A stretch of DNA of 64,000 nt from Megasphaera stantonii (GTDB taxonomy: Bacteria; Bacillota; Negativicutes; Veillonellales; Megasphaeraceae), in the NCBI RefSeq assembly GCF_003367905.1, contig NZ_CP029462.1, forward strand, positions 1,612,001-1,676,000, given 5' to 3'. The notes beneath the pieces are model-generated. The model had not been told where the DNA came from. It saw nothing but the letters and a program-made list of their open reading frames with translations, and ran no database searches. Below, in pieces: positions 7,490 to 16,422 of the stretch. Position 1 is the first letter of the stretch. Each line of letters starts with the position of its first letter. A program made the position numbers and the translations under genes.

Positions 7490-8941
7490 TCAGGCCTTAT
7501 TTCCATAGGTTTCTTCATACCGCTTGCGCTTGCGGACAAAGGTCGACGGCGTGATGCCCAGGGCCTTGGCGGCGGCGCGGACGTTGCCTTCCTGTTCGTA
7601 GGCCATCGTCAGGTAATGGTATTCCAGCTTTTCCAGCGTTTCGTTTAAGTCGGAAGGGAGTTCGTCCGGTACTTCGGCGGCCGTCTCCGGCGCGGCTTCT
7701 TCGGCTGCCTGTTCGGCTGGGACGACAGGGTTCGTCGGCCGGAGCAGGTGGAGGTCTTCCGGCTTGATTTCGTCGCCGGAGCTGATGATGACGGCCCGTT
7801 CGACGATGTTTTTCAGCTCGCGGATATTGCCGGGCCAGGGGTATTCGTTCAGGAGCTGAATGGAAATGTTGGAAAACCTCTTTTTAAAATTGTATTTTTG
7901 ATTGAGCTTGCCCAAAAACGACAGGGCCAGGGGGGTAATATCCTTTTTGCGGAACCGCAGGGGCGGGATGGAAATGGGAAAGACTGTGAGGCGATAGTAT
8001 AAATCCTCGCGGAATTGGTCGTTCTTCACCATGTCTTCCAAATTGCGGTTCGTCGCCGCGATGATGCGCACGTCGATTTTTATCGGCTTGGTGCCGCCGA
8101 CGCGCATGATTTCCTGCTCCTGAAGGGCTCGCAGCAGCTTGACCTGCATGTCTTTCGGCAGCTCGCCGATTTCGTCGAGAAAGAGGGTTCCCTTGTCGGC
8201 TAATTCGAACAGGCCGATTTTTCCGCCCCGGCTGGCTCCGGTAAAGGCGCCGCTTTCGTAGCCGAAGAGCTCGCTTTCGATGAGGCTGGGCGGGATGGCC
8301 CCGCAGTTTACCTGGATGAAGCTGTTTTTGGCCCGGCTGCTGTGCTGGTAGATATAGCGGGCCATGACTTCCTTGCCGACGCCTGTTTCGCCGAACAAGA
8401 TGACCGTCGTGTCCATGGGGGCGACGCGGTTGGCCAATACCATGGCTGCCAGGGCCGTTTCATCGCGGACGATGAGCTCCCGCTCCGTAAGGGGCGTCTG
8501 AATGTGTTCCAGCTCGAGGCGAAGGCGCTCGATGGCGTCGGTCTTTTCCTGTATCGATTCCTTGAGGTTGTATATTTCCGTCAGGTCGCGGACGTTGGTG
8601 ACGATCATGATGAGTTCGCCGTTTTTGTCGAAAATAGGCGAGCTGGTGACCAGGGCTTCCTTCCCCGATTTGAACCGCTGCTGCAAGGTGACGGGCCGCT
8701 TCGTGCGGGACACGATGAGAGAGCCCGACTCGGAGATGAGCTTCTGCTGCACCAAATCGGCCATATTCTTTCCTAAGATTTCGTCTTTTGTCAGGCCGGT
8801 AATTTCTTCGTACGAATGGTTGATGCGCAGGACGTTGCAGTTTTTATCGGTAATGAAAATACCGTCGAAGGAGTATTCGATAATCGCGTTCAGGTGTTCT
8901 GCCGCTTCGGCGACAGTGGAAAAAATTTCTTTCGTTCCCAT
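7490..8941 (-). CDS. Sigma-54-dependent transcriptional activator (PAS-AAA+-Fis)
   Basis: A 483-residue enhancer-binding protein. An N-terminal PAS domain (about residues 10-125) includes [22 protein letters not shown]. The central AAA+ domain (about 165-400) has Walker A GETGVGKE, the sigma-54 contact loop GAFTGA and Walker B LFLDEIGE. The C-terminal Fis-type helix-turn-helix is [22 protein letters not shown]. It should hydrolyse ATP to open RNA polymerase-sigma-54 promoters in response to a small ligand or redox state sensed by PAS. I chose the ATG at 8941 (AGAGGAGTCCT). It lies 40 bases after rpoN and is the last gene of the operon, so it is the natural candidate to drive the two -24/-12 promoters at 15.9 and 16.3 kb. 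Confidence 0.93.
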   Translation of the reverse strand: MGTKEIFSTVAEAAEHLNAIIEYSFDGIFITDKNCNVLRINHSYEEITGLTKDEILGKNMADLVQQKLISESGSLIVSRTKRPVTLQQRFKSGKEALVTSSPIFDKNGELIMIVTNVRDLTEIYNLKESIQEKTDAIERLRLELEHIQTPLTERELIVRDETALAAMVLANRVAPMDTTVILFGETGVGKEVMARYIYQHSSRAKNSFIQVNCGAIPPSLIESELFGYESGAFTGASRGGKIGLFELADKGTLFLDEIGELPKDMQVKLLRALQEQEIMRVGGTKPIKIDVRIIAATNRNLEDMVKNDQFREDLYYRLTVFPISIPPLRFRKKDITPLALSFLGKLNQKYNFKKRFSNISIQLLNEYPWPGNIRELKNIVERAVIISSGDEIKPEDLHLLRPTNPVVPAEQAAEEAAPETAAEVPDELPSDLNETLEKLEYHYLTMAYEQEGNVRAAAKALGITPSTFVRKRKRYEETYGNKA

Positions 8942-8981
8942 AGGACTCCTCTCTTCCAGCATGCTGTTTAGTGTAGGGCGG

Positions 8982-10250
8982 TCATGGCTGGATCTTTCGC
9001 GCGTAAGAATTGGGGATATGAAGCAGGCTGCGGTATTTTTGAACAACTCGCCGGGAAATTGCTGTATGGAATTGCGCCGACAGCATTTCTACCAGCTGGG
9101 CGTCGCTGTACGGGCGTTCCTTATCTTCTTCGCGGATCAGCTGGCAAAGGGCTTTCTTGACGGCGTCTTTGGAAAGGGACTGGCCGTCTTTCCGCAGGGG
9201 GCATTGGAATAAGGCCTTGAAGGGAAGGGTCCGGTACGGCGTCTGCACGTATTTGTCCTTGATGGCACGGCTGATCGTCGATATATGGAGTCCCGTTTTC
9301 TCCGCCATGTCCTTGAGCGTCATAGGCCGCAGGGCATGGTGAGTCTCCAGGTATTCGCGCTGCCATTCCCAAATCGCGCCGGTCAGCGCGGCGAGGGTCT
9401 GGCGCCGGCGTTCTATATTGTGGAGCAGCAGGGAGCAGCGGGCGTGCTTCTGCTGGAAATAGGTTTTGATATCCGGGTCGTCGGCCTGATGCATCATGGC
9501 GATATAGTAATCGCTCATGGAATAGGAGGCGAACCACGTGTCGTTCAGGATAATTTCATATTCCCCTTCGGTTGGCCGGATGACGACGTCGGGAACGACG
9601 TAGGCGTCTGCACTGTCAAAGAGGCCCTTCAGCGGGGCCGGGTCGAGGGCGCGGATGCGCCGGATAGTCGGCAGGACCTGCTGTTTCGGAAGGCCCAGGG
9701 CCCGGCAGACGGCGGCGATATGGTTTTTCCCGATATCTTCTAAGAACGAGTCGACGAGGGTTTCCGCTAAGGGCGTCAGCTCACCCTTTCGCCGCAGCTG
9801 CAATTTCAGGCACTCCTGCAGCGACGATGCGCCGATTCCCGGCGGATGCAGGCCCTGCAGGATGGCGACGGCCTGGGAAAACAGTCCGTCCGGTAGGGGA
9901 AAGCGCGATACATCTTGTTCCGTCACCGTCAAATAGCCTTGGTCGTCGACGCACTGGGCCAGATAATTCAGCAGAGCCCACTGGGGCTTGGTAAACTGGC
10001 TAGGATTGAGCTGCTCTATGAGGAAATTTTTGATCCTGTCCTTGTCCGGCGCGGCGACGAACTGGAGAAATTCTGCTGCGCCGCCGCGGGACGACGACGG
10101 ATGGTAATCGAGAAAGGGATTTTCTTCCGACTCCTTCTGCAGCAGGCTGCGCAGGTCTTCCGAGGACATGGACAGGATTTGCAGCGATTGGATCTGCATA
10201 GCCGACAGCTTTTGAATTTGTTCTTGCGTAAGGGTCATACGTGCGTCCAT
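8982..10250 (-). CDS. rpoN: RNA polymerase sigma-54 factor
   Basis: About 422 residues. Region I is the Gln/Leu-rich N-terminus (LTQEQIQKLSAMQIQSLQIL) that contacts activators. The core-binding domain follows, then a helix-turn-helix (MTLKDMAEKTGLHISTISRAI) and the RpoN box near the C-terminus, SRRVVQKYR, which recognises the -24 element. It directs polymerase to -24/-12 promoters, two of which are visible in this window. I prefer the start at 10250, with GAGG eight bases upstream; ATG at 10256 is an alternative. It follows the AMP-ligase gene by ten bases, so the sigma factor is made from the operon it is predicted to transcribe. Confidence 0.95.
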   Translation of the reverse strand: MDARMTLTQEQIQKLSAMQIQSLQILSMSSEDLRSLLQKESEENPFLDYHPSSSRGGAAEFLQFVAAPDKDRIKNFLIEQLNPSQFTKPQWALLNYLAQCVDDQGYLTVTEQDVSRFPLPDGLFSQAVAILQGLHPPGIGASSLQECLKLQLRRKGELTPLAETLVDSFLEDIGKNHIAAVCRALGLPKQQVLPTIRRIRALDPAPLKGLFDSADAYVVPDVVIRPTEGEYEIILNDTWFASYSMSDYYIAMMHQADDPDIKTYFQQKHARCSLLLHNIERRRQTLAALTGAIWEWQREYLETHHALRPMTLKDMAEKTGLHISTISRAIKDKYVQTPYRTLPFKALFQCPLRKDGQSLSKDAVKKALCQLIREEDKERPYSDAQLVEMLSAQFHTAISRRVVQKYRSLLHIPNSYARKIQP

Positions 10251-10260
10251 TGGCATATCC

Positions 10261-11667
10261 TCAGTCCTTTAGGCCGGGCAAGTCCGTATACTGCGTCTTG
10301 CCCGACGAGTTTTTGGGAATCGCGGCGACAGAGCGGATGGTAAAGCAGCTGGGATGAAGGCCCGCCTTGGCGACGAGGAAATCCTCCAAGTCGGAGCAGT
10401 CCGTTTCCGGAGCCGTCGTAAAGACGAGCAGGTCGTCGTCGCCGCCTGTGCAGGCGAAATCCCTGTCGGCGAAGGCGTTTTTGAACAGCTGCTCGACTTC
10501 GTCCATGTTGACCCGCTTGCCCATGATTTTGACAAACCGTTTTTTGCGGCCGGAAATATAGTAGAAGCCGTCTTCGTCGCAGTAGGCCAAGTCGCCCGTA
10601 AGCAGGCGGCCGTGCCGTTCGTCTCCTAATTGGAGGTCGTCGGCGCCATGGGCGTAGCCCAGGGATACGTTGGGGCCGTCGTAGCACAGCTCGCCGATTG
10701 CGTTGGGTTCGGTCAGCTCGGCGTGGTCGTCGTCCAAGATGCGGAAGGAGCCGCCGGGGATGGCGACGCCGATGCTGCCGATCTTGCGGAGGCAGTCTGC
10801 CGGCGGCAGGTAGGACATGCGGGCCGTCGCCTCGGTCTGGCCGTACATGACGACGAAGCGCTTTCCCGTGCCGGCAGCGTATTGGCCGAATTCCTTCTGT
10901 AATTTTTTCGACAATTTTCCGCCGGCCTGAATCATCAGCGTCAAGTCGGGAAGCTCCATTTTGGTGAATTTCAGACGGCGCAGGCATTCGTACGTAAAGG
11001 GAACGCCGGCGATGGACGTCACTCTTTTTTCCTTGCAGAACTGCCAAAAGGCCGCGTCGAAAACCGTCGCCGTCGTCAGGCATTCTGCCGCGCCGCAGAG
11101 GACGTGGCTGTTGATGACGGACAGCCCAAAGGTATAGTGCATGGGCAGGCTCGATACGGGCCTGTCGGCGGCGGTTAGTTCCAGATACTGGGCGATAGAG
11201 GCGGCGTTGGATTGGATGTTGTCGTAGCTCAGGCGGACGAGCTTCGGGCTTCCCGTACTGCCTGACGTCGTCAGCAGCAGGCCCAGGTCTTCGTATAAGG
11301 CCGGCGACGTATTATTATGGCGGTATACGTCGTAGTCATACAGCGAATAGAGGGGATTGCCGCCTTCTGTTCCGCAGGGGCAAAAGATGAATTCCGGGCG
11401 GTACGCGGCCAGGAGTCCCTGCTTCAGCTCGTCGTCCATGGCTTCGTCTATGAGCAGGGGAACGACGCGGCGTTGCAGGCAGCACAAGTAAGACAAGGCC
11501 GAACCGATGGTATTGCGGCATACGATGGCCGCCAGGGACCGGGACGGCATGATGCCTCCCAGCTCGTCGGCGTGGGCATACCAGGTTTCATATGTCGCCG
11601 CCTGTCCGCAATCGTCTTCAAAGAGCGTATGCGCCTTGAAGTTGGGATGTTTGTCAAAGAAATACAT
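10261..11667 (-). CDS. AMP-forming acyl-CoA/acyl-ACP ligase (ANL superfamily)
   Basis: A 468-residue adenylate-forming enzyme. The phosphate-binding loop LLTTSGSTGSPKLV is at about residues 131-144, VMYGQTEATARM is the A5 motif, GELCYDGPNVSLGY and LLTGDLAYCDEDGFYYISGRKKRFVK are A7-A8, and NSSGKTQY near the end contains the A10 lysine. It should activate a carboxylic acid with ATP and load it onto CoA or onto the acyl carrier protein encoded in the same operon. It starts behind GAGGAGG right after the luxC-like stop codon. The acid is unknown. Confidence 0.88.
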   Translation of the reverse strand: MYFFDKHPNFKAHTLFEDDCGQAATYETWYAHADELGGIMPSRSLAAIVCRNTIGSALSYLCCLQRRVVPLLIDEAMDDELKQGLLAAYRPEFIFCPCGTEGGNPLYSLYDYDVYRHNNTSPALYEDLGLLLTTSGSTGSPKLVRLSYDNIQSNAASIAQYLELTAADRPVSSLPMHYTFGLSVINSHVLCGAAECLTTATVFDAAFWQFCKEKRVTSIAGVPFTYECLRRLKFTKMELPDLTLMIQAGGKLSKKLQKEFGQYAAGTGKRFVVMYGQTEATARMSYLPPADCLRKIGSIGVAIPGGSFRILDDDHAELTEPNAIGELCYDGPNVSLGYAHGADDLQLGDERHGRLLTGDLAYCDEDGFYYISGRKKRFVKIMGKRVNMDEVEQLFKNAFADRDFACTGGDDDLLVFTTAPETDCSDLEDFLVAKAGLHPSCFTIRSVAAIPKNSSGKTQYTDLPGLKD

Positions 11668-11679
11668 AGGAAAGCCTCC

Positions 11680-12864
11680 TCACTCTATGACGCGGGACAG
11701 GGCTTCGAGCATGTTGTACCCGTCCCACAGGACGCTCATATCCAAGGCCTGGCCGACCGGTACGATGCGGTCGACGCCCATGGCGCCGGCTTCGACGAGG
11801 GCCTGTTTCAGCACTGCCGGATCGATGCCCAGGGTGGAGACGGTCTGGACCTTCTTGACGGCAAAGGGCAGGACTTCGTCGAGGGTTCGGATTGGGAATT
11901 GGAAGAACTGGCCGAAGGAGCCTGATAAGGCCGTAATGTCCGGCGGCAGGGACGACAGGGTGTATACGTACAGTCTGTTGGTCCGGAAGGCCGCCGACTG
12001 GAGGTGCGGCTGGGTCATGGCGAATTCCCAGGCGTCGGTGTATTTGCCGCTGGTCTTGATGGGCTGCAGGTCATAGGCTTTAGCTTCGGCAGCGACGGCG
12101 TCCCACCAGCGCCGCTGCGCCGCTTCAAAGGCCGAGCCCCTTTCGTCGAGCCAGAAGACGAAGCGCGGGCTGGAGCAGGCGTTCTGGTCGGCTTCGTACG
12201 TGTCGTTGTAGAAGCGGTGCGCCCAGGCGCGCAGCTCGTCGTCCGAACCGTTCTGAATACTGGAGCAGTCGAAGACGGCGAAGGAATATCTGTCGGCGAA
12301 GACCAATTCTACGCCTTGCGGCGGCAGGGGAAAGGTCCGTATTTCAGCGATAGACTTGTCGCCGCCCCAGACGATGCGGCCGTCGCACTGCTGAGAAAAA
12401 CGGCTTGTCAGCTCGTCGTCGCGGCCGTAGGTGACGATGGCGTTCTGCCTGCGCAAGGCGGCGAATTTGTCGTCCTGCCAAATCTTGTGAATTACATCGC
12501 ATATAGGGGCGACAGCCGGAGCCAGGCGCGGTGAGACGCGGACGATGTTGCCGTTTCCAGCCAGCAGGGAAATGCACAGGCTGTAGGCGAAGATGGTCGG
12601 CATGTTTGCCGGCGCGATGTGAAAGATGAGGCCCCGTCCAAGGCGGGCTTCCTGCTGGGAAAGATGCGGGCTCAGCTGCTTAAGGTGATTGGGCCGCAGC
12701 CAGAAGCCAAGAGTACTCCAGGCGGGTTCGGTCCGGGCTATGGGATGATGACGCAGCTCGTGCGACAGTACGGCAAGAAAATCCAGTACGACAGGGGCGA
12801 AGGGCTTCATCGGGAATGGTTTTTCCGGTATAGAGCCGGCTAAAAGCGTGTATTGATTATTCAT
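11680..12864 (-). CDS. LuxC-like acyl-CoA reductase
   Basis: A 394-residue protein of the LuxC acyl-CoA reductase family (PF05893), which reduces activated fatty acyl groups to aldehydes with NADPH via an acyl-cysteine. The family nucleophile context DQNACSSPRFVFW is present, as are the FHIAPANMPT and SLLAGNGNIVRVS nucleotide-binding segments. The start at 12864 overlaps the luxE-like stop by 8 bases; a longer opening has no ribosome site. No luciferase genes (luxAB) are present, so light production is not the role. Together with the LuxE-like protein it could release an aldehyde from a carrier-bound acyl chain (inference). Confidence 0.88.
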   Translation of the reverse strand: MNNQYTLLAGSIPEKPFPMKPFAPVVLDFLAVLSHELRHHPIARTEPAWSTLGFWLRPNHLKQLSPHLSQQEARLGRGLIFHIAPANMPTIFAYSLCISLLAGNGNIVRVSPRLAPAVAPICDVIHKIWQDDKFAALRRQNAIVTYGRDDELTSRFSQQCDGRIVWGGDKSIAEIRTFPLPPQGVELVFADRYSFAVFDCSSIQNGSDDELRAWAHRFYNDTYEADQNACSSPRFVFWLDERGSAFEAAQRRWWDAVAAEAKAYDLQPIKTSGKYTDAWEFAMTQPHLQSAAFRTNRLYVYTLSSLPPDITALSGSFGQFFQFPIRTLDEVLPFAVKKVQTVSTLGIDPAVLKQALVEAGAMGVDRIVPVGQALDMSVLWDGYNMLEALSRVIE

Positions 12865-13918
12865 GAGTATCGCTGCACCCCCTGATTTCAGCCTGCGGAA
12901 TGCGGCCGTCAATGCGGAAATACTTTCCCTTGCGGCCGCAGGGACAATCGTCAACGCCTAAGATGGCCCCCATGTCCTCCGTCAAAAGCGAATGGCCGGG
13001 ATAAGAGACGGCCATAGGAGAAAGAACCTGAAGGATTCCTGATTTTCCTATGGGACAGGGAGAGAAATCCTCCGGGTCTCTGACGATGACGTCGGAAAAA
13101 ATGCTGGCGTGGAGGTGGCCGGCTTCGCATTCCATGTATACGCAGCCCGTCTGCTCGGCCATGCCGTAGTAGTTATGGACACGGGAAATGCGGAACTGGT
13201 CGTACAGCCGCCGCTTATAAGCCTCGGCCGACACGGCCTGGGCTTCCATTTTTTTCCAGCCGCCGCCGTGGATGACGACGGCATTGGAAAAGTCGAAGGA
13301 AAGGCCTGCCTCGGCAATGGCCTGGCACAAATATTTCCAAATCATGAAGGTAAAGCCGAAAATGAGGACCGGCCCCGTGCGGGAGGCGAAGGCCTGCAAG
13401 GCTTCTTTATTTAAGGTCAAGTCGTCCATCAAGGCGTAATACTTTTTCTTAGCGAAAATAGAAAAGCCTAGGATAGCGGCTCCGCGGGCGTTGAACGCCG
13501 CCCGGTCAGTAAAGACGGACGGCGAATCGACGATGAGCATGGGCACGCGGCCTGCGCCGAGAAAATCCTTGACGATGGCGTATAAGGTGAGCTGCTGGTT
13601 TTGCGCCGTCGCCGCGTCCAGGACGATGCGGGAGCGAGCCTGGCCCGTCGTTCCCGACGACGTGATGATCTTGAAGATTTCTTCGTCAGGAATGCTCTGC
13701 AGTTTTAAGTATTTGAATAAGCGGATTGGCACCATGGGAATCTGCTCCAGCGCCGAAAACTGACTGCCGTACCCGAATACGTCGAGGGCTTGGCCGTAGG
13801 GCCGGCAATGACGGCGATGATTCTCTGTCAGCTCTTGAAAATAGGGCAGATACTGCTTTTCTTTTTCTTCCTGCGTCCAGGCGTAGGGCGCGTACGACAG
13901 CCATTGGCTATAGTCCAT
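12857..13918 (-). CDS. LuxE-like acyl-protein synthetase
   Basis: A 353-residue member of the LuxE/acyl-protein synthetase family (PF04443), a divergent branch of adenylate-forming enzymes. Motifs include FKIITSSGTTGQARSRI (phosphate loop, about 83-98), VIHGGGWKK, HNYYGMAEQTGCVYMEC, and a C-terminal CPCGRKGKYFRIDGRI. LuxE activates a fatty acid and hands it to LuxC for reduction. The two are adjacent and overlap here, as in lux-type fatty acid reductase complexes. A strong GGAGGTG precedes the start, which overlaps the end of the hydrolase gene by 11 bases. Confidence 0.87.
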   Translation of the reverse strand: MDYSQWLSYAPYAWTQEEKEKQYLPYFQELTENHRRHCRPYGQALDVFGYGSQFSALEQIPMVPIRLFKYLKLQSIPDEEIFKIITSSGTTGQARSRIVLDAATAQNQQLTLYAIVKDFLGAGRVPMLIVDSPSVFTDRAAFNARGAAILGFSIFAKKKYYALMDDLTLNKEALQAFASRTGPVLIFGFTFMIWKYLCQAIAEAGLSFDFSNAVVIHGGGWKKMEAQAVSAEAYKRRLYDQFRISRVHNYYGMAEQTGCVYMECEAGHLHASIFSDVIVRDPEDFSPCPIGKSGILQVLSPMAVSYPGHSLLTEDMGAILGVDDCPCGRKGKYFRIDGRIPQAEIRGCSDTHE

Positions 13919-14588
13919 ACTGTTTCTTCACCTCCTGGGTGAGCATGAAAGGAAGACCGTGGCCGGGATAGGTCCAAATGGGGGTCGGCAGGGAACGCAG
14001 TACGTCTTTGCCGACGGTCTGGTAGGCCTCGTCGTCGCCGCCGGGCAGGCGCGTAATGACTTCTTCGCCGGGAATGAAGTAATCGCCGGAAAACAAGAGA
14101 GCGTCGTCGGCGACGATGCAGATGCTGCCCGGCGTATGGCCTGGAGCGGCAATGCAGCGGAAGGAGTGTCCCTTCCAGACGAAATCGTAGACTGGGGCGT
14201 CGAAGACGATATCCGCTGCCTGACAGGTAAATTTCGGATACGAGACGTGCAGCTTGCCGCCGCTTTTAAAATACAGATACGATTCCATGATGCGCGTCAT
14301 GTTCATCTTCGTATTTTGGATGCCGTCGCTGCATTTTTTGCTGGCGACGACGGAGAGGGTCCAGCGGCTGCGCAGGTCGTTGAGACCGGCTATGTGGTCG
14401 CAGTGCTCGTGAGTGAGCAAAACGTATTCCGGGACGATATGGTGTTCCGCTGCATACGTGTTGATTAGGTCGGCATTGTTCGGGTCTATGAGCAACGCGC
14501 TGCTGCCGGACGTGAAGATATAGCAGTTGCTTTCCGTCAATGGATCGACCAGGCATGCCGGCTCAGGGAGTTTAAATGTCGACTCCAT
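13908..14588 (-). CDS. Metallo-beta-lactamase-fold hydrolase
   Basis: About 226 residues of an MBL-fold hydrolase. The metal site THEHCDH is at about residues 59-65, the second ligand lies in APGHTPGS, then SGDYFIPGE with the bridging Asp, and PGHG near the C-terminus. In this operon a thioesterase or glyoxalase-II-like role on carrier-bound acyl groups is plausible. I chose the ATG at 14588, which overlaps the acyl carrier protein stop by 17 bases. No ribosome site is evident, so translation is probably coupled. The annotated opening further upstream lies inside the carrier gene. Confidence 0.82.
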   Translation of the reverse strand: MESTFKLPEPACLVDPLTESNCYIFTSGSSALLIDPNNADLINTYAAEHHIVPEYVLLTHEHCDHIAGLNDLRSRWTLSVVASKKCSDGIQNTKMNMTRIMESYLYFKSGGKLHVSYPKFTCQAADIVFDAPVYDFVWKGHSFRCIAAPGHTPGSICIVADDALLFSGDYFIPGEEVITRLPGGDDEAYQTVGKDVLRSLPTPIWTYPGHGLPFMLTQEVKKQYGL

Positions 14589-14808
14589 ATTTGCGGAGGA
14601 TGTCCATGCCTTTTTCATAAGAGCTGAAAGCCAATACGTCCGGCGTATCAATGGAAATGTCGAAGGTATCTTCCATGTCTTCCATGAGCGTCATGTGGCC
14701 CATGGAGTCCCATAATTTGATGGAACGGTATTTTAAACCGGGGAGCTGGTCTTTCGTCAATTTGAAGTTGGTCATGAAGAGTTTGTCGTATTTTTCTAAG
14801 TTTGTCAT
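14572..14808 (-). CDS. Acyl carrier protein
   Basis: A 78-residue acyl carrier protein. The phosphopantetheine serine is Ser35 in WDSMGHMTLM, and the acidic helix LMEDMEDTFDI follows, as in typical carriers. It has AAAGGTG as ribosome site. It is not flanked by fatty-acid synthase genes, so it is a dedicated carrier for this operon. The ligase or LuxE-like protein could load it, and the MaoC domain, LuxC-like reductase or MBL hydrolase could act on the bound chain (inference). Confidence 0.9.
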   Translation of the reverse strand: MTNLEKYDKLFMTNFKLTKDQLPGLKYRSIKLWDSMGHMTLMEDMEDTFDISIDTPDVLAFSSYEKGMDILRKYGVDI

Positions 14809-14831
14809 AGTATCACCTTTTCTGTCGTTAG

Positions 14832-15536
14832 TTAAAGAGTACAGGAAAACAATGCCTCCGGCAGCAGATAGCAGTACATGCCTTCGGCGAGAATGGTTCC
14901 GTTTTGATTCGTACAGACGCCGCGCAATGTCGCTGCGTAGCCGCGGTCGTGCGGCCCTATTTCCAGCACTGCTGCCGTCGACGTCACGGTGTCGCCGACG
15001 TACGCCGGCTTTGGAAAGCGTGCGCTGCGTTCCATGAGGATGGCGCCGTCGCCGGGAAGCTGCGTTTCCATGAGGGCTGACAGCAGGCTTTCGACGAGCG
15101 AAGGCGGGACGACGGGCCGTTTAAATCCGCATTGGGCGGCAAAGGCCGCGTCGGCGTGGAGCTTACCGTAATTTCCCGTAAGGGCGGCAAAGCCTTGTAT
15201 ATCGGCTTCGGTTATCGTCTTTTGCGCCGACGCCGTATGACCGGCGCAAAGGTGTTTTTTCTCCGGCCGTTGGTCGTCGGACTCTGCTTTCAGCGCCGCC
15301 GCCAGCTGGGTAAACTGGGCCGGCGTGCAGAGCTGCTCGAAGCGTTTGGCCGCCAGTCCCTCCGGCGACGCGCAGGCCGTCATGCAGCCGCAGACGAGGA
15401 GGCAGATATCGCAGATGGCCGTATCTACCTGGTAGGTAAATTCATGCTGGGGAAATTGTTTCTTCAGCTTTTCCACTTCTTTGGTGCGGTCGTACCGGCT
15501 GTTGCAGCCGCCGCAGTATTTTATCCCTATCTTCAT
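14832..15536 (-). CDS. Fusion of a Cys-rich CGGC-type domain and a MaoC-like hydratase domain
   Basis: A 234-residue two-domain protein. Residues 1-65 form a small cysteine-rich domain (IKYCGGCNSRYDR, then CDICLLVCGCMTACAS), similar to short proteins that bind metals or clusters. Residues about 105-230 match the MaoC/(R)-specific enoyl-CoA hydratase hot-dog fold, with ITEADIQGFAALTGNYGKLHAD carrying the catalytic Asp and His of the hydratase motif. The linker is charged and short. It would hydrate an enoyl-CoA or enoyl-ACP, and the Cys-rich domain may couple this to cluster or redox state. The start follows TAGGAG, which overlaps the stop of the NifU-like gene. Confidence 0.78.
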   Translation of the reverse strand: MKIGIKYCGGCNSRYDRTKEVEKLKKQFPQHEFTYQVDTAICDICLLVCGCMTACASPEGLAAKRFEQLCTPAQFTQLAAALKAESDDQRPEKKHLCAGHTASAQKTITEADIQGFAALTGNYGKLHADAAFAAQCGFKRPVVPPSLVESLLSALMETQLPGDGAILMERSARFPKPAYVGDTVTSTAAVLEIGPHDRGYAATLRGVCTNQNGTILAEGMYCYLLPEALFSCTL

Positions 15537-15545
15537 GGGGAACTC

Positions 15546-15839
15546 CTACAAGTGCCCGTTCTGTAAGATGGCCTTGGCCTGGGCGATTAATTCGTCGCTG
15601 ACGCCGCTGACTAAGATGACGTCTTCGATTTCAGGGATGTGTTCTTTGACCGTTGCAGAGATTAGCTCTTCTGTTGTTAATTGGGCAGAGGGGCAGCCGC
15701 TGCATTTTCCCGTCAGGCGGATGCGAAGTACCTTGTCGGTATAATCGACGACGACGACGTTTCCTTGATGTGAAGCCAACGACGGGCGGACGTAGGTGTC
15801 CAATACGCCTTCGATTTCGGCGCGAGTAGCTGTAGACAT
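15546..15839 (-). CDS. NifU-like C-terminal-domain Fe-S scaffold protein
   Basis: A 97-residue stand-alone NifU C-terminal-type domain that assembles or carries an Fe-S cluster on CSGCPSA (the CxxC pair at about residues 48-51). It lacks the N-terminal IscU-like and central domains of full NifU. I chose the ATG at 15839; an in-frame GTG three codons upstream sits on the ribosome site. It is the first gene of the leftward operon and lies 32 bases downstream of the predicted start of transcription of the -24/-12 promoter at 15881-15898. Confidence 0.87.
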   Translation of the reverse strand: MSTATRAEIEGVLDTYVRPSLASHQGNVVVVDYTDKVLRIRLTGKCSGCPSAQLTTEELISATVKEHIPEIEDVILVSGVSDELIAQAKAILQNGHL

Positions 15840-15880
15840 GGGGGTCACTCCTTTTCCTTAACTATTATATGGTAATATAT

Positions 15881-15898
15881 AAGCAATAACTATGCCAA
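15881..15898 (-). promoter_or_regulatory. Sigma-54 (-24/-12) promoter of the leftward NifU/lux-like/rpoN operon
   Basis: Read leftward the sequence is TTGGCATAGTTATTGCTT: TGGCAT at -24, five bases, TTGCT at -12, giving the required GG-N10-GC spacing. Only the last -24 base differs from TGGCAC. Transcription should start near 15871. Confidence 0.8.
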
Positions 15899-16306
15899 AT
15901 GCTGTGGGGGAAGCTCTCTGCCGGCCTGCGCGCAGGATTATCCCAGCTGAAAATGGCAAAAAATCCAAGTGAAAATGAAAAATACAAGGCGGTGAAGCGG
16001 CGTGATGCACCGTTTTTTGTCAAACTGCCGGCAATTTCTCCTGTCGCATCTCCTGTTTTGAAACAAAATTGGTTTTGATATCTATTATTGTGCCAAAAAT
16101 GACGTATTCAGAACTATTGAACCATTATTGAAACAACAACGCGATTTCTCTTGTTGCAATTTTAGCACAAAAGACAATATTTGCCTATGGTAAGAACCAA
16201 AAATGAAGCAAAAAGAGGCATGAAGATTTTTATTTTTCCCCACAATCATGGATTCATTTCCTGTTTGCAGAAAAAATTTTCTGAATTTCAGCCTAATCGC
16301 ATCAAC
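15899..16306. promoter_or_regulatory. Shared upstream region between two divergent sigma-54 promoters, candidate activator sites
   Basis: This AT-rich 408-base interval has no gene. It holds TTGAAACAA at 16128-16136 facing TTGTTGCAA at 16151-16159, an inverted pair with one mismatch and 14 bases between. Related sequences are TTTTGAAACAAAATTGG near 16056-16072 and TTGAACCATT near 16118-16127. They lie 150-250 bases upstream of the rightward promoter, the usual place for enhancer sites of a sigma-54 activator. Binding is inferred. Confidence 0.5.
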
Positions 16307-16323
16307 TTGGCACGATTGTTGCT
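16307..16323 (+). promoter_or_regulatory. Sigma-54 (-24/-12) promoter of the 4-hydroxybutyryl-CoA dehydratase gene
   Basis: TTGGCACGATTGTTGCT is a near-perfect match to the consensus TGGCACG-N4-TTGCW, with GG-N10-GC spacing. Transcription should start near 16335, leaving an 88-base leader before the ATG at 16423. Confidence 0.88.
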
Positions 16324-16422
16324 AATTATATAAGCAAGACACTGCAATGAAACGAGACCTTTGTGTGTCCGTGCAGTCTTTACTATCTCCCTATGTATTT
16401 TCCCGGAAAGGATGATTTATTT

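Noticed and set aside
16084-16104. Third sigma-54 promoter, read leftward from TTTTTGGCACAATAATAG
   Set aside because: TGGCAC is present at -24 but the -12 TTGC is missing at the right spacing.
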